Shown here one piece after another: positions 33,101 through 44,261 of a DNA stretch of 64,000 nt. The stretch is from Motacilla alba alba (taxonomy: Eukaryota > Chordata > Aves > Passeriformes > Motacillidae). Position 1 is the stretch's first letter; each line of letters opens with the position of its first letter. The notes under the pieces were generated by a model, which made no database searches, was not told where the DNA came from, and saw only the letters and a list, made by a program, of their open reading frames with translations. The DNA lies in assembly GCF_015832195.1 (NCBI RefSeq), contig NC_052018.1, forward strand, positions 69,253,666 through 69,317,665. The letters are read 5' to 3'. Position numbers and translations under genes: made by a program.

Positions 33101-36100
33101 CCTTTAATGGCAATTGTGCATCCTGGACGAAGTGCAGTATCAAGTTTCCCAACGTAAGGAACACCCTGGAAGTACACCCCCAGTAAAAATCTTGACTGTG
33201 ACTTACTTTTTTTGCTTTTTTTTTTTTATACAAGCTGAGTTTTATCATGGCATGATAAAATTTTGGCCTACAATTGCAAATCTGCACTTACAGCTAAAGT
33301 TATTCCTACAGCATATTGTGATATCCTAATAGTACAGTGGAAAACTTACACTGAGATAAATACATCAATGTACTGGGTTTTAATTTAGACTACTACCTTG
33401 GGTTCAAAACAAACATTATTTACAACTACTTTTGCCACCTCTAATGGTTGAAGGAGAGGAAGAAGGGGAGAGAAGAAAAAAATAAGAAAAAAGTAAGCAT
33501 GAAACTCCCTGTGACAGTTTACATTGATATTACATAGTTATTCAGACACATACCTGACTTCTCATCTCTGAAAGTATCAGTTTTGCTTTAAAGAGTAAGA
33601 CTTATGTTAAGGTGTGTTGTTGTCCCATGGTCACATAAGTACTAGAAGTAGTCACTAAGTGTTCTGTCCTCCTGGCAGCAGTTCATAATGATAGACAGTG
33701 CAAGTGTTTTATTAGTCTTTACTTTTTCATTGTCTTAGCAGTTATTTTTATCAGGGAAAAGAAGGGAAAGGAGAAGCACTTCACTTTTATGTTTTTGCTG
33801 AAGTCCACCACTTGCAAATTACAATATTGTGTGTTACTTGGTTTAGAAAAAAAGACTGGAGAAGGCAGGCGGTCAAGTGACAAAGCATCTAAAATTATGG
33901 CACTCACTGCAACTTCACTTTCTCCACAAATTCTATGTGTATATATTCCTGGCTTCAACCCCTTTTCAATTTGAGTGAGGTCCTTGCTCCAATGTGGATA
34001 CAGTCCACCTGCACAGGTTTGTGCAAAAAGATGAGTACTCACTCCATCTATACTCCATGTTAGCTGGGTACAAGTTCCACCCCTAAGGTGCAATGCTTGC
34101 ATTCAGCTACCTAAAGTGCACACAGAGATCTGTCAGCAAGAGGAAGATGTGGCAGACAGGATCCACACATATTAACATAATATGACTGCAGAATACTTTT
34201 GCTTTGCAGGTATTCCCTAAGGCAGAAAAAACAAAGTATGCCTACTTGAAAAAAAAAATTACTCGGTCCTTTAAAACTTCAGATAATTCACTTTTAAGTT
34301 GTGGATGGGACATCCAAACCACTTTATGGTTGTGGATGCTCTATTTATCTTTTGGGTTTTCTAAATGATTTAACAACAGTCTCATTTATACTAGCAGCAG
34401 AGGATTACCCTCTACAAAACCTCAGTGATGATCTTTCTTCAGATGACTATCAGTTCCTTTCTTCTTGTGTTTTTCATAAATAACTGAAGTATTTTTGATT
34501 GTTTTTTATTCTACATCTGCCACAAATCTACAGGAAACACTTACCAATTGTGAACCATTTGGCATTTCCCCCTACAAGAGAAGAAAAGAACATTATCTAG
34601 CTTATCAGACAACAGGGAGATTCATTCAACCTTTTACAAACATACGTACATTTTCTGTGCTTATCTTTGTTACTCCTAGAGATGATGGCTGAGAGCCTTG
34701 TAAAGACTGCAGAGAGAGAGATATTTAGGTGTCATTGCTAACGTCACATAACTTTAGCATTAAGTTGGTTTAGAACAATGTAAGGATCATCATGCTTTGA
34801 ATGGTGAACTGTTAAAATGGAAATCTAGGGCTATTTAATGAAAAAGATAGCCAAACCCCTACAAACTACAGAAAATTTCTGAAGATTTCTGAAGATCACC
34901 TCATTACAACTTGAACCTTTATTTAACAGTCAGAGCACTGTCAAACCCTCAAAATTTCAGGGTACCCATAGACTTTTCCTCATAGTGTGGCAAGTCCATA
35001 CAGCAGGGTTCTTGGGATTCTAAGCAGCCCTCTACATCACTGTCCCTTCTCACAGGAAGGACAGATGAGCAACATGGCCATGGCAGAGACAGTTCCAGCT
35101 TAGTCCTAGCAGATTATGTCTTCAGGTTGTTTATTTCAATACAAACCTACAATTTCCTCCTCAAAAAAGTGTATTAGAAGCAAAGACTAAAAGGAAAGAA
35201 TCGCCTTTCTCCATTCCTTTCTTCCACAGAGCATACAGCATCAGCAGGCACAGATTAAACTAAGGGTTATGTTTTGTGCTTGGGTCAGAAACCAACCTAC
35301 AGCACCTGCTTGCCCTCAAGCTCTTCTTGGAGTCAAGTCCTCCAAGATTAGGATGCAGACAGCTTTTGCAGGAATATTATTCTGGCAACATGCCCAAGGC
35401 CATGTGATGGGACCCATGAAGATCTGTTTACTGTCTTTGCAAATGATCTTTAAACATAGCAGACCTATGTTTAAAGCTTAGACTTTATTATGCTCAGCTT
35501 CGCCTCCTACCAAAACAATTATTAGTCTGCTGACCTGAGTCAGACCTTGTATTTGGCAGCAAGAGTCAAAAGCTTCACCCACAATGTAGTGAAGATTGTG
35601 CTGAAGAGACCCAAAATATCTCACAGGAGCAGGTAGGCTACCTTAGTGAGTGTCAGAAAAGGAAAAAGACATTCACCTTCTCTATCTCCCTGGAATTTAC
35701 ACCTTCAGTTTCTATTCTAAAAATCTAATTCTTTCAGAACAAAAGGATCTCTCCTTCTCCACAGGGGAAAACTCCCTGTTAGTTTACTATCAGCAGCAGA
35801 GCTGGCAGCTGAGAGGAGGCACAGCACAGCCTTCACTTCGAATTCACTGCAGTTCGGTCCACTACAAAGTCTGAGAAAGAATACCTCTTCTCATCCCCAT
35901 AAATGTACACTTCTGACTTCAGTCAACAAATCAGTCAGTCAAGCAGAAAAAACAGGGCTATATGCACAAGGAGTTCCAGCTGTGGCTGACCTTGGCATTT
36001 CAAAGCCAAGCAACAAGTTACAGCCATGGCTACACTTGTCCCTTAGAAGCACTGAATACTCAAGAGCTCATTCTGAAGCCCCTGCAATATCTGGAAAGTC

Positions 36101-39100
36101 TAATCCACTCATAGACTAAGTATCCAATCAACTCTTATACCATTTGTCCTGTTAACTTTGTAAGCTGTAAACTTTTGTCACATTCTTGCCCCCAACTGCA
36201 AGACTAAAACAGGAAGACAAATCCTCATGAGAGTCACATGCTGAAATGTGGTGAAGCCAAAATCTGCTTACTAACAATGGACTGTGTAGCTGCTTCTCTT
36301 TCCTCTTCACCATAAATCCCACTATGCAGCTTAGCAGGACAGAGGAAATGAATCAAACACGTCAGCTGTCTTACCTTAGAAACAAACTCAATGGTTTTGA
36401 TCTGCACTTTGCCATATATTCCAAGAGTATCTATTTTTTCAAGGCTTATTCTGTGGTTGTAGAGCAGCAAGTGCTTTTTGTTTACAGTCACCTAAAGAGA
36501 CAGGAAACAAAACAGAAAAACTGTATTAAACATACATTACACCAGCCATGTATCAAACTGTGTGCACACACCTCTGGTTTACACTGGTTTGGTACAGAAA
36601 CAATTTGGTACAAAACACTCCTAGGAATGTCCTAGAAATATCAGATCAACTAAGTTCACCTCATCCATGATTCAGTCTCTCTTTCCATCACTATGAGGGA
36701 GATTCATTTACTTACACTAAAATTTGCACTTCACACCTGCTTCTAACCCCTGATCGTTTATCAATGTGGTATTATCAATATAGTAGAATCTATTATTGCA
36801 GTCTAACAGAGCAAGACAAATACACCTCACATGTCCCCTCCAAGAGGACTGTCCTATACTAGCCACAGAACAGGTTGATCCCAAGATTAGCCCTTTGCAC
36901 ATACAGAGGGAAGGGTGGAGTAGCCATTAGCTATGACAGGAAGTTCCATGCCTACTCATTCAATCTGGAGGGAAGCAATACAAAATTAAAGGTCTGACTT
37001 AATTAGCACCTCTTTAAAGAAAAGCTCTAAACTTTTCTGTAGTTAGACTATACCTAGGTAACAGAGACACCTAGACCTCCAATATTTATTTCAATCATAC
37101 AAAATATCTCTACTTTATTGGCCTGAAAATGGCTGCAGATGAAGAATCAACCCAGACTCACCTGGAATTTATCCTTTAAAATCATGATGACAATCTCAAA
37201 TGATTTTCCTTTTCCAAAGGGCATCTCATAAGTGATCTCCTCCCAGCCCCACTTCTCCCTCTCCAGTGTGTTGCAAACAATGCAGCCAGACCTTTTGAAG
37301 CGAGGGTTGAAATGGAATGCCACATCAGCTCGAGGCTTTATGCTGCTGCCACACTGTAAATCCACCTGGAACCTAATCACAAAAATAAGACAAACCACAT
37401 TCAGCTTAGTCTCTCAAGAACTCACCGAAAGGAGTGAGTACATTTGTGTTTTACTGTGGAGCCTCAGAACAGGCAGACACAATGAATGTCATTGGATAAG
37501 AAAAAATCCCCAAAGAAACATTTGTCTTCCTCTCTTCCTACATAGATGTGAAAGGTTCTTCCATGATCTACTTGCAGTGAATATAAATGTTTAAATTTAT
37601 TTAATGGTCATCATTCATATCATGTAAACTCCTCACTTACTGTGTTCACCACCTTCCCTCCCATCACCTTCAGCAGAACATATCAAATGAACCATGGATA
37701 AGGTCAGGGAACAAAACCCCCTTACTGGGCACAAGCACTAGTCCATATCTCCTTATCCCAGTTTAACTTAATTCCTACATACAACACATTCAGTTACCAA
37801 TTTTGTTAGTGTCAGATTACCCTTTAAGCCAGCATTCAATTTGATGTTATCAAAAGGATTTAGATCAAGCCTTTGTGTGCCCTCCTAAGAAGGACCCTGG
37901 AAACATTTCACCCTTTACATTCTTGCTCACATGGTGACACTGCAAAACATGACAACATAGCCTCTACCTGTCTGCATCATCAGGAACAGTCCCATGTATC
38001 ACAATCAGCTCTCCAGGAACAAGGCCACCATGTATTGTCCCAACATATGGAATGATCTAGAAGAGGGAAGAACAAAAAAAGAAGAAAAAATATTCCAATA
38101 CCATTTTGTGATGGAGGCAAGAAACCCCAAAATAATTTAAAAATTAGTATTCTAATTCTTAATTATATGATGCTTTACAACATTAGAAGAAACACAACTA
38201 GCTTTTAATATAAAAGAATCCACAACAGGAAAGGAAAACCTGGCATACTTTCTCCTATGAAAACCAAGATTTTCAGATAAAACTAAAATTTCCATCCTCC
38301 ATTCTTAGATCTCAAATGAAGAGTCATAAGATTTTATTGCCTCATTATTCATAGAGCATAAAGAGGATTCACTTTAAATTAGGTCATTCCCAAGAGCTGA
38401 CTATTATCAGCCCCTTGCTGATACCAGAAGGCAACTTCCACAACTCCTCTGACCCCAGACTACAGGAGCTGCCTTTTTCCTTGTTCTTGCTCCATTAAGG
38501 AAAACAATGATAGGAAGAGACTATGTCACGGAGTGTCTTCTTAGTAAAACCTACACAAACTCAACAAAATACCTCATCCTAACGAGCTAAGAACTGCAAA
38601 GTGCACTAAAACAGCCCTGTCCCAGAGTCTCAGATTTTATGGTGCCTACAGTGTGCAGTCTGGCTCAAAGCCTCACTATCTTCTCCTCCTTATCAACAGC
38701 TGGAGAAGGTAACATATGGATGTTACACTGCACTGAATGGCAGCATGGTGAGAGTTGTTAAGCCATAGGGAGGGATGTGTCATTTAGGATAAAAGCCCCA
38801 AACACCCTGGCAGACCTCACCGGCAAAGACTCAGACGTGCTCACAGAAGCCCTACCCTGATCATCCAGCATTTCAGGAAGGGATGGGAAGCACCTTCACA
38901 TTAAACTGTGGAAGTTCCCATGTGCCTGGCCCAAAAGCAAAGCAGTAAGTCTACATCTCATCACATGTGTGATGTGCTTCAGACTGAAAAAGGAAGTAAA
39001 TGGTAGAAAATGCTGCATTTGCTCTGGTTAGCCAAAAGGAAATTTTGCCAAGGTTGGTTTTGGTAGTTTATAAGATTTTAGGATACTCCTGAAATGAAAC

Positions 39101-41977
39101 ATCAATTGCAAACAAGAGTTCCAGTAATTTAACAACAAAAATAACAAACACATTAGAATTACTGCTCCTGATTTACTACTCTTTATTGGACCATAAAACA
39201 AGTGGAGATTTTTATTTTTAAAATATATAGATCATTGCATGAAACAGGCAGATACGATAAGGATATGTGTTTCCTGAATCTGTGAGGAAAAAGGAACGAC
39301 AACAGAAATTGTCTAAATCCAGAGTGTTGATCATTTCTGCAAGTAGATACGCATCCTTTTCTGCCCATTCTCCACTTTCTTTCTCAGCTACCCACCCACC
39401 GCATAAAACCTAATTCAGAGTTACCTTCTGCATCAGGAAAAAAATAGGACTTGCTTCTCAAGCAAACTGGCAGGTTGTTTTAAGTCTCATCATGTCTATT
39501 GGCTTTAGCAGGTGCAGTAGAGGAGGACCAAAATGTGAAATTAAGTGTTATAAGTGAAAGAAAAGTGAAATCCCTTTGTTTACTAGTAGTGGATTGGTTC
39601 CTTAAAATACAAGCTGCACACCAGAAGATAATTTTTATTCAAACAATATTAATCAAAAATTAAAAGTGTATCTTGATTGTTCTCATTTTTACACTCTGGT
39701 GCTGAGGGGCAGTAGCTCTACTGCAATAAAGTAGTAAGTTACTAGTTCAGTCTCCAAAGACAAACCAAAGAAGCACACGCAGGTCACGGATACTGGGACT
39801 TGACCACTTTAGTAAAGCAAAGTTCTATACTCCTGAAAAGGAACTGTGGCAAAAGCCCTTCTTCATAGTCAAAAGGATTTATTTAAAAGAAAAGGTGGCC
39901 CATCAACTCTTCAGAAGCTCAGATGTGGAACCAGCAAGACCATAATAGAACATTTTCTGGGTGCAATACTACAGACTTAATGGGACTTTGTCATCACAGA
40001 CTGTGCTTGTAATTTCCTCATGTCTCAAAATGCTCTTCCACTACTTTTTCCTCATTTATTAAAAATCGTGCTTGTCACATGATATGATCTACCATCATCC
40101 TGCCCTTCTTCCAGATCTCCAAAACTTTGCTCTAAACCCAACTGGTCAACGTCAACTGAGTTTGAGAGGTCTCCAAGATGATGTTCTTCCTAAAAGAAAA
40201 TGCCAATTTCCATAAAACAAGAGGAGAACTATGGTCTTACAGAGGAAAGGACTGTGATAAAAGCTTTTATCCAGCATGCTGCATATCAGACAGCTGCCCC
40301 AGCAGATGGGAGATGACATCATTTCTTGTCAGATGACTGGAGTAAAGGGCATAAAGGAGCAAAGGAGATTTTCTGCATGCTTGAGAAAAGAACAGTAATG
40401 AAGAAATACATCTCAGACTCAAACCTATAATAAAGTTATGAAGTTTTGCTGCTAATGGAACAATGTACTGAAACAATGACATTTTCATAGCCTGCCCTGC
40501 TACAGAAGGGCTGAGTTTGGAAGACACATCTGGTCTCTCCAACAAAATGCCTTGCTCAAAGCAAGGTCAGACAGAGCAGGTTGCTCACTGCCTTGTATGG
40601 AGGTGGCCATAAAGTCATTGGCACAGTCTTTCCCAACTATGCCACCATACTGCAATCCCAAATACACATTCTTTTTCCCACAATAGACTCTTGACCCCTA
40701 AACTCTAGATGAATTCTCCAGCTAGGTCTTTGCACCCATCATACTGGTCACTACCCTTGCAGCCACTCAATTTTGCTAGACTCTTAGTCTCTCTCTGACA
40801 CTATTCATTTGTCCTAAACATCTCCTAATCCTTCTCTTCACACCTCCTCTCCCACCAAGATCTCCATCTACCAACTTTCATCCTCCCTCTCCTTTTGCAC
40901 TTCAGTCCTTCCACCTTCTTCCACACAGCTTTCCTTCCTCTTCCAGATGGGTTGTTGTGAAGGAGGTTGAAACTATTCCCCCTCATCCCTAACTCTATTC
41001 ACTTTGCAAGCAGTGACCATACACTGGGAATAAACAATCAGATTCGCTGAGGGCCCAAGAGTGTGACAGTGCAAAGCTGCAACAGATAAGGCAGTGTGCA
41101 GGTCTGTGCTACTGCACATTCCCCATAAATACTTTACAGATTATAGTATTTTTAAAGGCATCTAGCACAGAATGGTAAAAACACTATTTCCTGCAGATTC
41201 AAATGAATGACCTGTTTTAAGACACAACAGAAAACACAGCTTCAGGTCACCCCTTCAAGGTAAGCCAAAGTCAGGCTGCTGTCACAGACCATGAGAACTA
41301 GACCATGAGCTAGAACTTTTCAGAGAAAGTTTTCAGACTCTGAGCTAGGCAAACAAAATTCTGTCAAATCCAGTCTTTGCAATTGCTGGATCATGTCAGC
41401 TCAAGTCTTCCGTAGAAAGTAGGATTTATTATGAATTAAAATATGAACTATGAAAAAAGATTCCAAGTTCAGTTGTTCAGACTGAAGCTACAGGCACCAC
41501 AAAAAAAAACATTTCATGAGAGCTGCCAAGCACCACCCGTGTTTACAGAGAATTAGGAGTGAAAACACATCTTATCATACTTTCACTTTCCAGCATATTC
41601 TGCAAAAATGCCAGACATCTGCGTAAGCTGTACATGAAACAGGATTATCCTCCAAGGCTGACAGAACATCTGTCCTCTTTTGTTTACAGCACAATTTCTA
41701 AACACCATCAGCTCTTCGTGTCACCCGTGACATCCTCCCTCAAAAACCAGAGTGATGCAGAGCTCTCAGTAGCACCCCTCATTGTGCAAAACAGTACTGC
41801 TGATATAAAACAGCAAAGCCTCATCTCCCAAGAGAGACATTGTTGAAATGACAGAGGAGTTACCGGGTTACTGATTGTCTTCTGTGATGTATCCAAGGGC
41901 AGTTCGCGTATTTCTTTCTGTGGTGTATCCAAGGTCAGTTTACGCATTTCCTCCTGTGGTGCACCTAAGGATGTCAT
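29975..41977 (-). CDS. LGALS8: LGALS8, tandem-repeat galectin-8 (9 coding exons, 339 aa)
   Basis: Galectin-8 is a cytosolic and secreted beta-galactoside lectin with two carbohydrate-recognition domains (CRDs). It senses damaged vesicles and modulates adhesion. Exons on the - strand, in transcript order: 41864-41977, 37968-38056, 37162-37372, 36375-36491, 34650-34706, 34545-34571, 33077-33165, 30588-30753, 29975-30124. All phases agree and sum to 340 codons with the stop. The N-CRD keeps H-F-N-P-R, N, W and E, plus the arginine in SSIKPRAD that in human prefers 3'-sialylated or sulfated ligands. The C-CRD keeps H-L-N-P-R...N...W-G-E-E-E. The linker (about 30 residues) is as long as in the short human form. 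The N-terminal leader is about 23 residues longer than human. The order downstream of EDARADD and tail to tail with HEATR1 matches human synteny. Confidence 0.95.
30283..30343 (-). mobile_element. CR1 LINE 3'-end fragment
   Basis: TTCACAGAATCACAGAAT followed by AAGGGACCCATAAGATCACC is the reverse complement of the CR1 3' end. It is a short remnant in an LGALS8 intron. Confidence 0.8.
30588..30753 (-). CDS. LGALS8: LGALS8 exon, C-CRD sugar-binding core
   Basis: It reads (S)[20 protein letters not shown] through to [19 protein letters not shown] and SWGEEE are the ligand-binding positions of the C-CRD. Confidence 0.97.
30754..33076 (-). other. LGALS8: LGALS8 intron with CR1 insert
   Basis: A 2.3-kb intron within the C-CRD coding region. 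It contains the 400-bp CR1 fragment at 32166-32575 and several short chance open frames; no further exon is supported. Confidence 0.75.
32166..32575 (-). mobile_element. CR1 LINE fragment
   Basis: Reverse-complement CR1: CACAGAATCACAGAATGCC, GGGAGGGACCTTAAAGCTCA, then AATTTCTTCCTCATATCTAA and GGAGAGGTGCTCCA. About 400 bp from the 3' end inward, in the long LGALS8 intron 30754-33076. Confidence 0.9.
33077..33165 (-). CDS. LGALS8: LGALS8 exon, start of C-CRD
   Basis: It reads [20 protein letters not shown] through to KGEVNKNPK plus AG, the opening strands of the second galectin domain. Confidence 0.95.
34545..34571 (-). CDS. LGALS8: LGALS8 linker exon B (27 nt)
   Basis: The nine-codon exon GEMPNGSQL lies between CTTGTAG and GTAAGT, equivalent to human VPKSGTPQL. 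Only 78 bases of intron separate it from linker exon A. Confidence 0.88.
34650..34706 (-). CDS. LGALS8: LGALS8 linker exon A (57 nt)
   Basis: It reads [19 protein letters not shown] between CTCTCTGCAG and GTACGT. It matches the human linker DLQSTQASSLELTEISREN in length and pattern. Phase 0 at both ends, so it can be skipped without a frameshift. Confidence 0.88.
36375..36491 (-). CDS. LGALS8: LGALS8 exon, end of N-CRD
   Basis: It reads [20 protein letters not shown] through to [19 protein letters not shown] is the conserved final-strand motif. Confidence 0.96.
37162..37372 (-). CDS. LGALS8: LGALS8 exon, N-CRD sugar-binding core
   Basis: It reads [20 protein letters not shown] through to ILKDKFQ. 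It contains HFNPRF, CIVCNT and W-G-W-E-E, the ligand-contacting residues of the galectin fold. It is close to human throughout. Confidence 0.97.
37968..38056 (-). CDS. LGALS8: LGALS8 exon, start of N-CRD
   Basis: It reads [20 protein letters not shown] through to GTVPDDAD plus AG, the first beta strands of the N-terminal galectin domain. The acceptor is TTCTAG and the donor GTAGAG. Confidence 0.95.
38057..41863 (-). other. LGALS8: LGALS8 intron 2 (3.8 kb)
   Basis: The intron separates the leader exon from the N-CRD. It holds a possible alternative terminal exon (40052-40189) and a pyrimidine-rich tract (about 40780-40945). No transposon is recognised. Confidence 0.75.
41864..41977 (-). CDS. 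LGALS8: LGALS8 first coding exon with tripled leader
   Basis: ATG is the complement of 41975-41977 and the donor is GTAACT. The 38 codons begin MTS and then carry three tandem units: [24 protein letters not shown] and [11 protein letters not shown]. The last aligns with the human leader LNNLQNIIYNP, which precedes the N-CRD. The start is the only ATG ahead of the units in this frame near the exon. The position of the acceptor upstream is uncertain. Confidence 0.85.
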
Positions 41978-43924
41978 CTTCCCTCTTCCAGCTGAAGTTT
42001 GTCAGTTCTGTGTGGCCACTGCTGGAGCGTATGTAAAGAACTCACTGATCAGGCAACACCAAAGGAGTGATCCCTTCGAAAGAAAAGCCCAAAAACTTTA
42101 ATTAAAGAGAAACAAGGTGACACAACATGAAGTGAAACCCTCCAAGATACAACTATAGAGAGAACAAGAAATGATGCAAACATCTTTCCAGTAAATCTGC
42201 TGGAGTTTTGAAACATGAAATTTAAAGTCTTGCTTAAAGCACTGGTAAAGCACTTGCTTAAAGCCCCACTGGTAAACAATGTCAGCAGCAGTGTGCTATC
42301 CTCAGATTTGCCACGGCAGACAAGCCTTAGCGGCTGCCTTTTCCACCTTTATCTTACATAAAGTTAACAAATATGAGGCAAAAACAAAGAAGAGAAACGG
42401 AGGGTCTTTTATATTTCTTCCTCCAACACATACAATCCCAGAACTCCACAGGTAATAACAGGAGTTTGTAAAACCATAATTAAATGCAGAACATTAATAA
42501 GAAATAATACTTGTGAGTATAGTCAGTTACACTGCAACTTCTTTAGCTAATCCTTTAATAAAGTGTCCAAAATTCAGGGCCCAATTGAAACTACTAAGTA
42601 TTATTTCTGGCATATTCTGCAGAAACAAGGTAGCATGTAAGCTGTGCCATGATGACAAGCAGACAGGGAAGAAGTCAAAGGTGAGGGCTCTAGCCACATC
42701 ATTGTGTGACAACAGCAAGCAATGTTATGAAGAAGGAAAAAATAAACCCAGAAAAAACTCCAAAACAACACAAAACCAAAACTCCAAGGTCTGTGGCTTG
42801 TTCCACATGGGTTAGTCTTCTGCAATGATTAAACAACAGAGTGGTCCATTTGGCAACACCTGACTTATCTTAGGGGAGATTTGGACCAGATGGGTATTAA
42901 CTCACCCCCTTTAAGACCAGCATCTAGAATACAATTCAGAGAACATAAGGTACCAACACTGCACAACTATTTTGTGCAGTGACCTTCTCAAGGGATACTG
43001 CCATAAGTTCACTTTTGCCTGTGCAGGAATATTTTATGGATTTCATATTCAAAAGGACAAAATAAAGACCAAATCAAACAATAATTTTGCCTTTAGGGTT
43101 GTACAGTCCAACAGCAGACCCCACGAAACTGAAACCTACAACCCAGCAGCCTGCCTGCTACCTGAACTTCCTGTGCGTGCAACAGCGATCTAGATCCTGC
43201 CAGGAGAGGATCCTGGCACAGTTTGTCGGCAGGGCAGGTGGCACTATGACAGAGTGATGAGTTAGGGCTTTTCTTGTTTGCCTATTACTATTTTATTGAC
43301 AAGGTCGCAATAACGAAGGAAAGCTGCAATTCAGACTCTGTCAAAAGAAGGACATGCAACTGCAAAGCTCTCCTGTATCCTTCTGCCAGAGGAGCCACTA
43401 CCAGGGTACGTGTTACACCAAATCTGCAACGCGGCAAGGTTCCCCGGCTGCCCTGTTATCGCACACATTCCAAGGGGCTGGAAATATCTCCCACAAACAA
43501 ACAGGAAACCATAGAGACCAAAAATAATAATAAGCAGCTATTAGGCTTCCCACTGTGACACAGAGAAAACGTGTCCTTCACGAGTTACCTTCATGACGGT
43601 AACTCCGGCCAGTCCTTACAATTAAAGCGAGATTTTGTACCAGTGCGAACAAGGCTTCTGCAAAGAGAATTGCCGAGATGCTTTCTGGTTATCTGCAAGC
43701 AATTAAAGTACAAAACACCGGCGGCGTCCCCTCGTCTCCCGCTATAAACCCAAGACTCCCGAACACTGGAAGGACACGGGACCAAGCAACCTCGGCCACT
43801 TCAGCTTTACCGGGAAGCGAGGCAATCCCGGCTCCCCATAGCCCCGCCGGGAGCAGTCCCTCTCCCCGACGCGCACATGGGCGGGCAGGGGGCGTGCCCC
43901 TGCATTCTCCGCTCCGTCTCTTAC

Positions 43925-44045
43925 CTGCGGGACGCACCGCGGCGATCAGCAGCGCCCGCAGCCCCGCGGGACGCTCCCGCCCGGCGCAGCCGCCATCGCC
44001 GCCGCTCCCGGCCCCGCGCCCGCCCCGGCCCTCACCGCGCTGACG
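43925..44045 (-). other. LGALS8: LGALS8 non-coding exon 1 (upstream limit approximate)
   Basis: A strong donor on the - strand, CCGCAG|GTAAGAG, ends the exon at 43925. The upstream limit is not defined by sequence; the CRE at 44041-44048 suggests transcription starts near or just inside it. Confidence 0.6.
43989..43996 (-). promoter_or_regulatory. YY1-type element overlapping an upstream ATG
   Basis: ATGGCGGC on the - strand is the YY1 core. It lies about 45 bases downstream of the CRE, where YY1 sites usually fall relative to a start site. Its ATG also opens a 16-codon upstream frame (43946-43996). Confidence 0.5.
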
Positions 44046-44048
44046 TCA
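44041..44048. promoter_or_regulatory. Palindromic CRE (ATF/CREB site)
   Basis: A perfect TGACGTCA within the CpG island. Full CREs near CpG-island start sites are typical functional ATF/CREB sites, but occupancy is not shown here. Confidence 0.7.
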
Positions 44049-44261
44049 CCGCGGCGCGTGCCCGGCGCGGCCTGCGGGCCCCGGCACCTCCCCCTGCGGG
44101 CGGCGGGGCTGGGCTGAGGCGGCCGCCACGGCGGCCGGGCTTGCGCCTTGTGAAGTGTATTGTGCTCCCTTCCCTGCGAATCGTTAGCTTTCCGTGTGTG
44201 TTGTGCTTCCTCTGAACGCCCCGTGTTACAGCGCAGCCCCGTCTCCTCACGAGGCACATCT

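Larger units (their letters stand above)
43680..44140. promoter_or_regulatory. LGALS8: CpG island / LGALS8 promoter
   Basis: Dense CpG and GC (most intense at 43900-44130) contrast sharply with the AT-rich surroundings. It sits at the expected LGALS8 5' end. It holds a palindromic CRE, a YY1-type site and the donor of a non-coding exon. No TATA box is seen. Confidence 0.85.
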
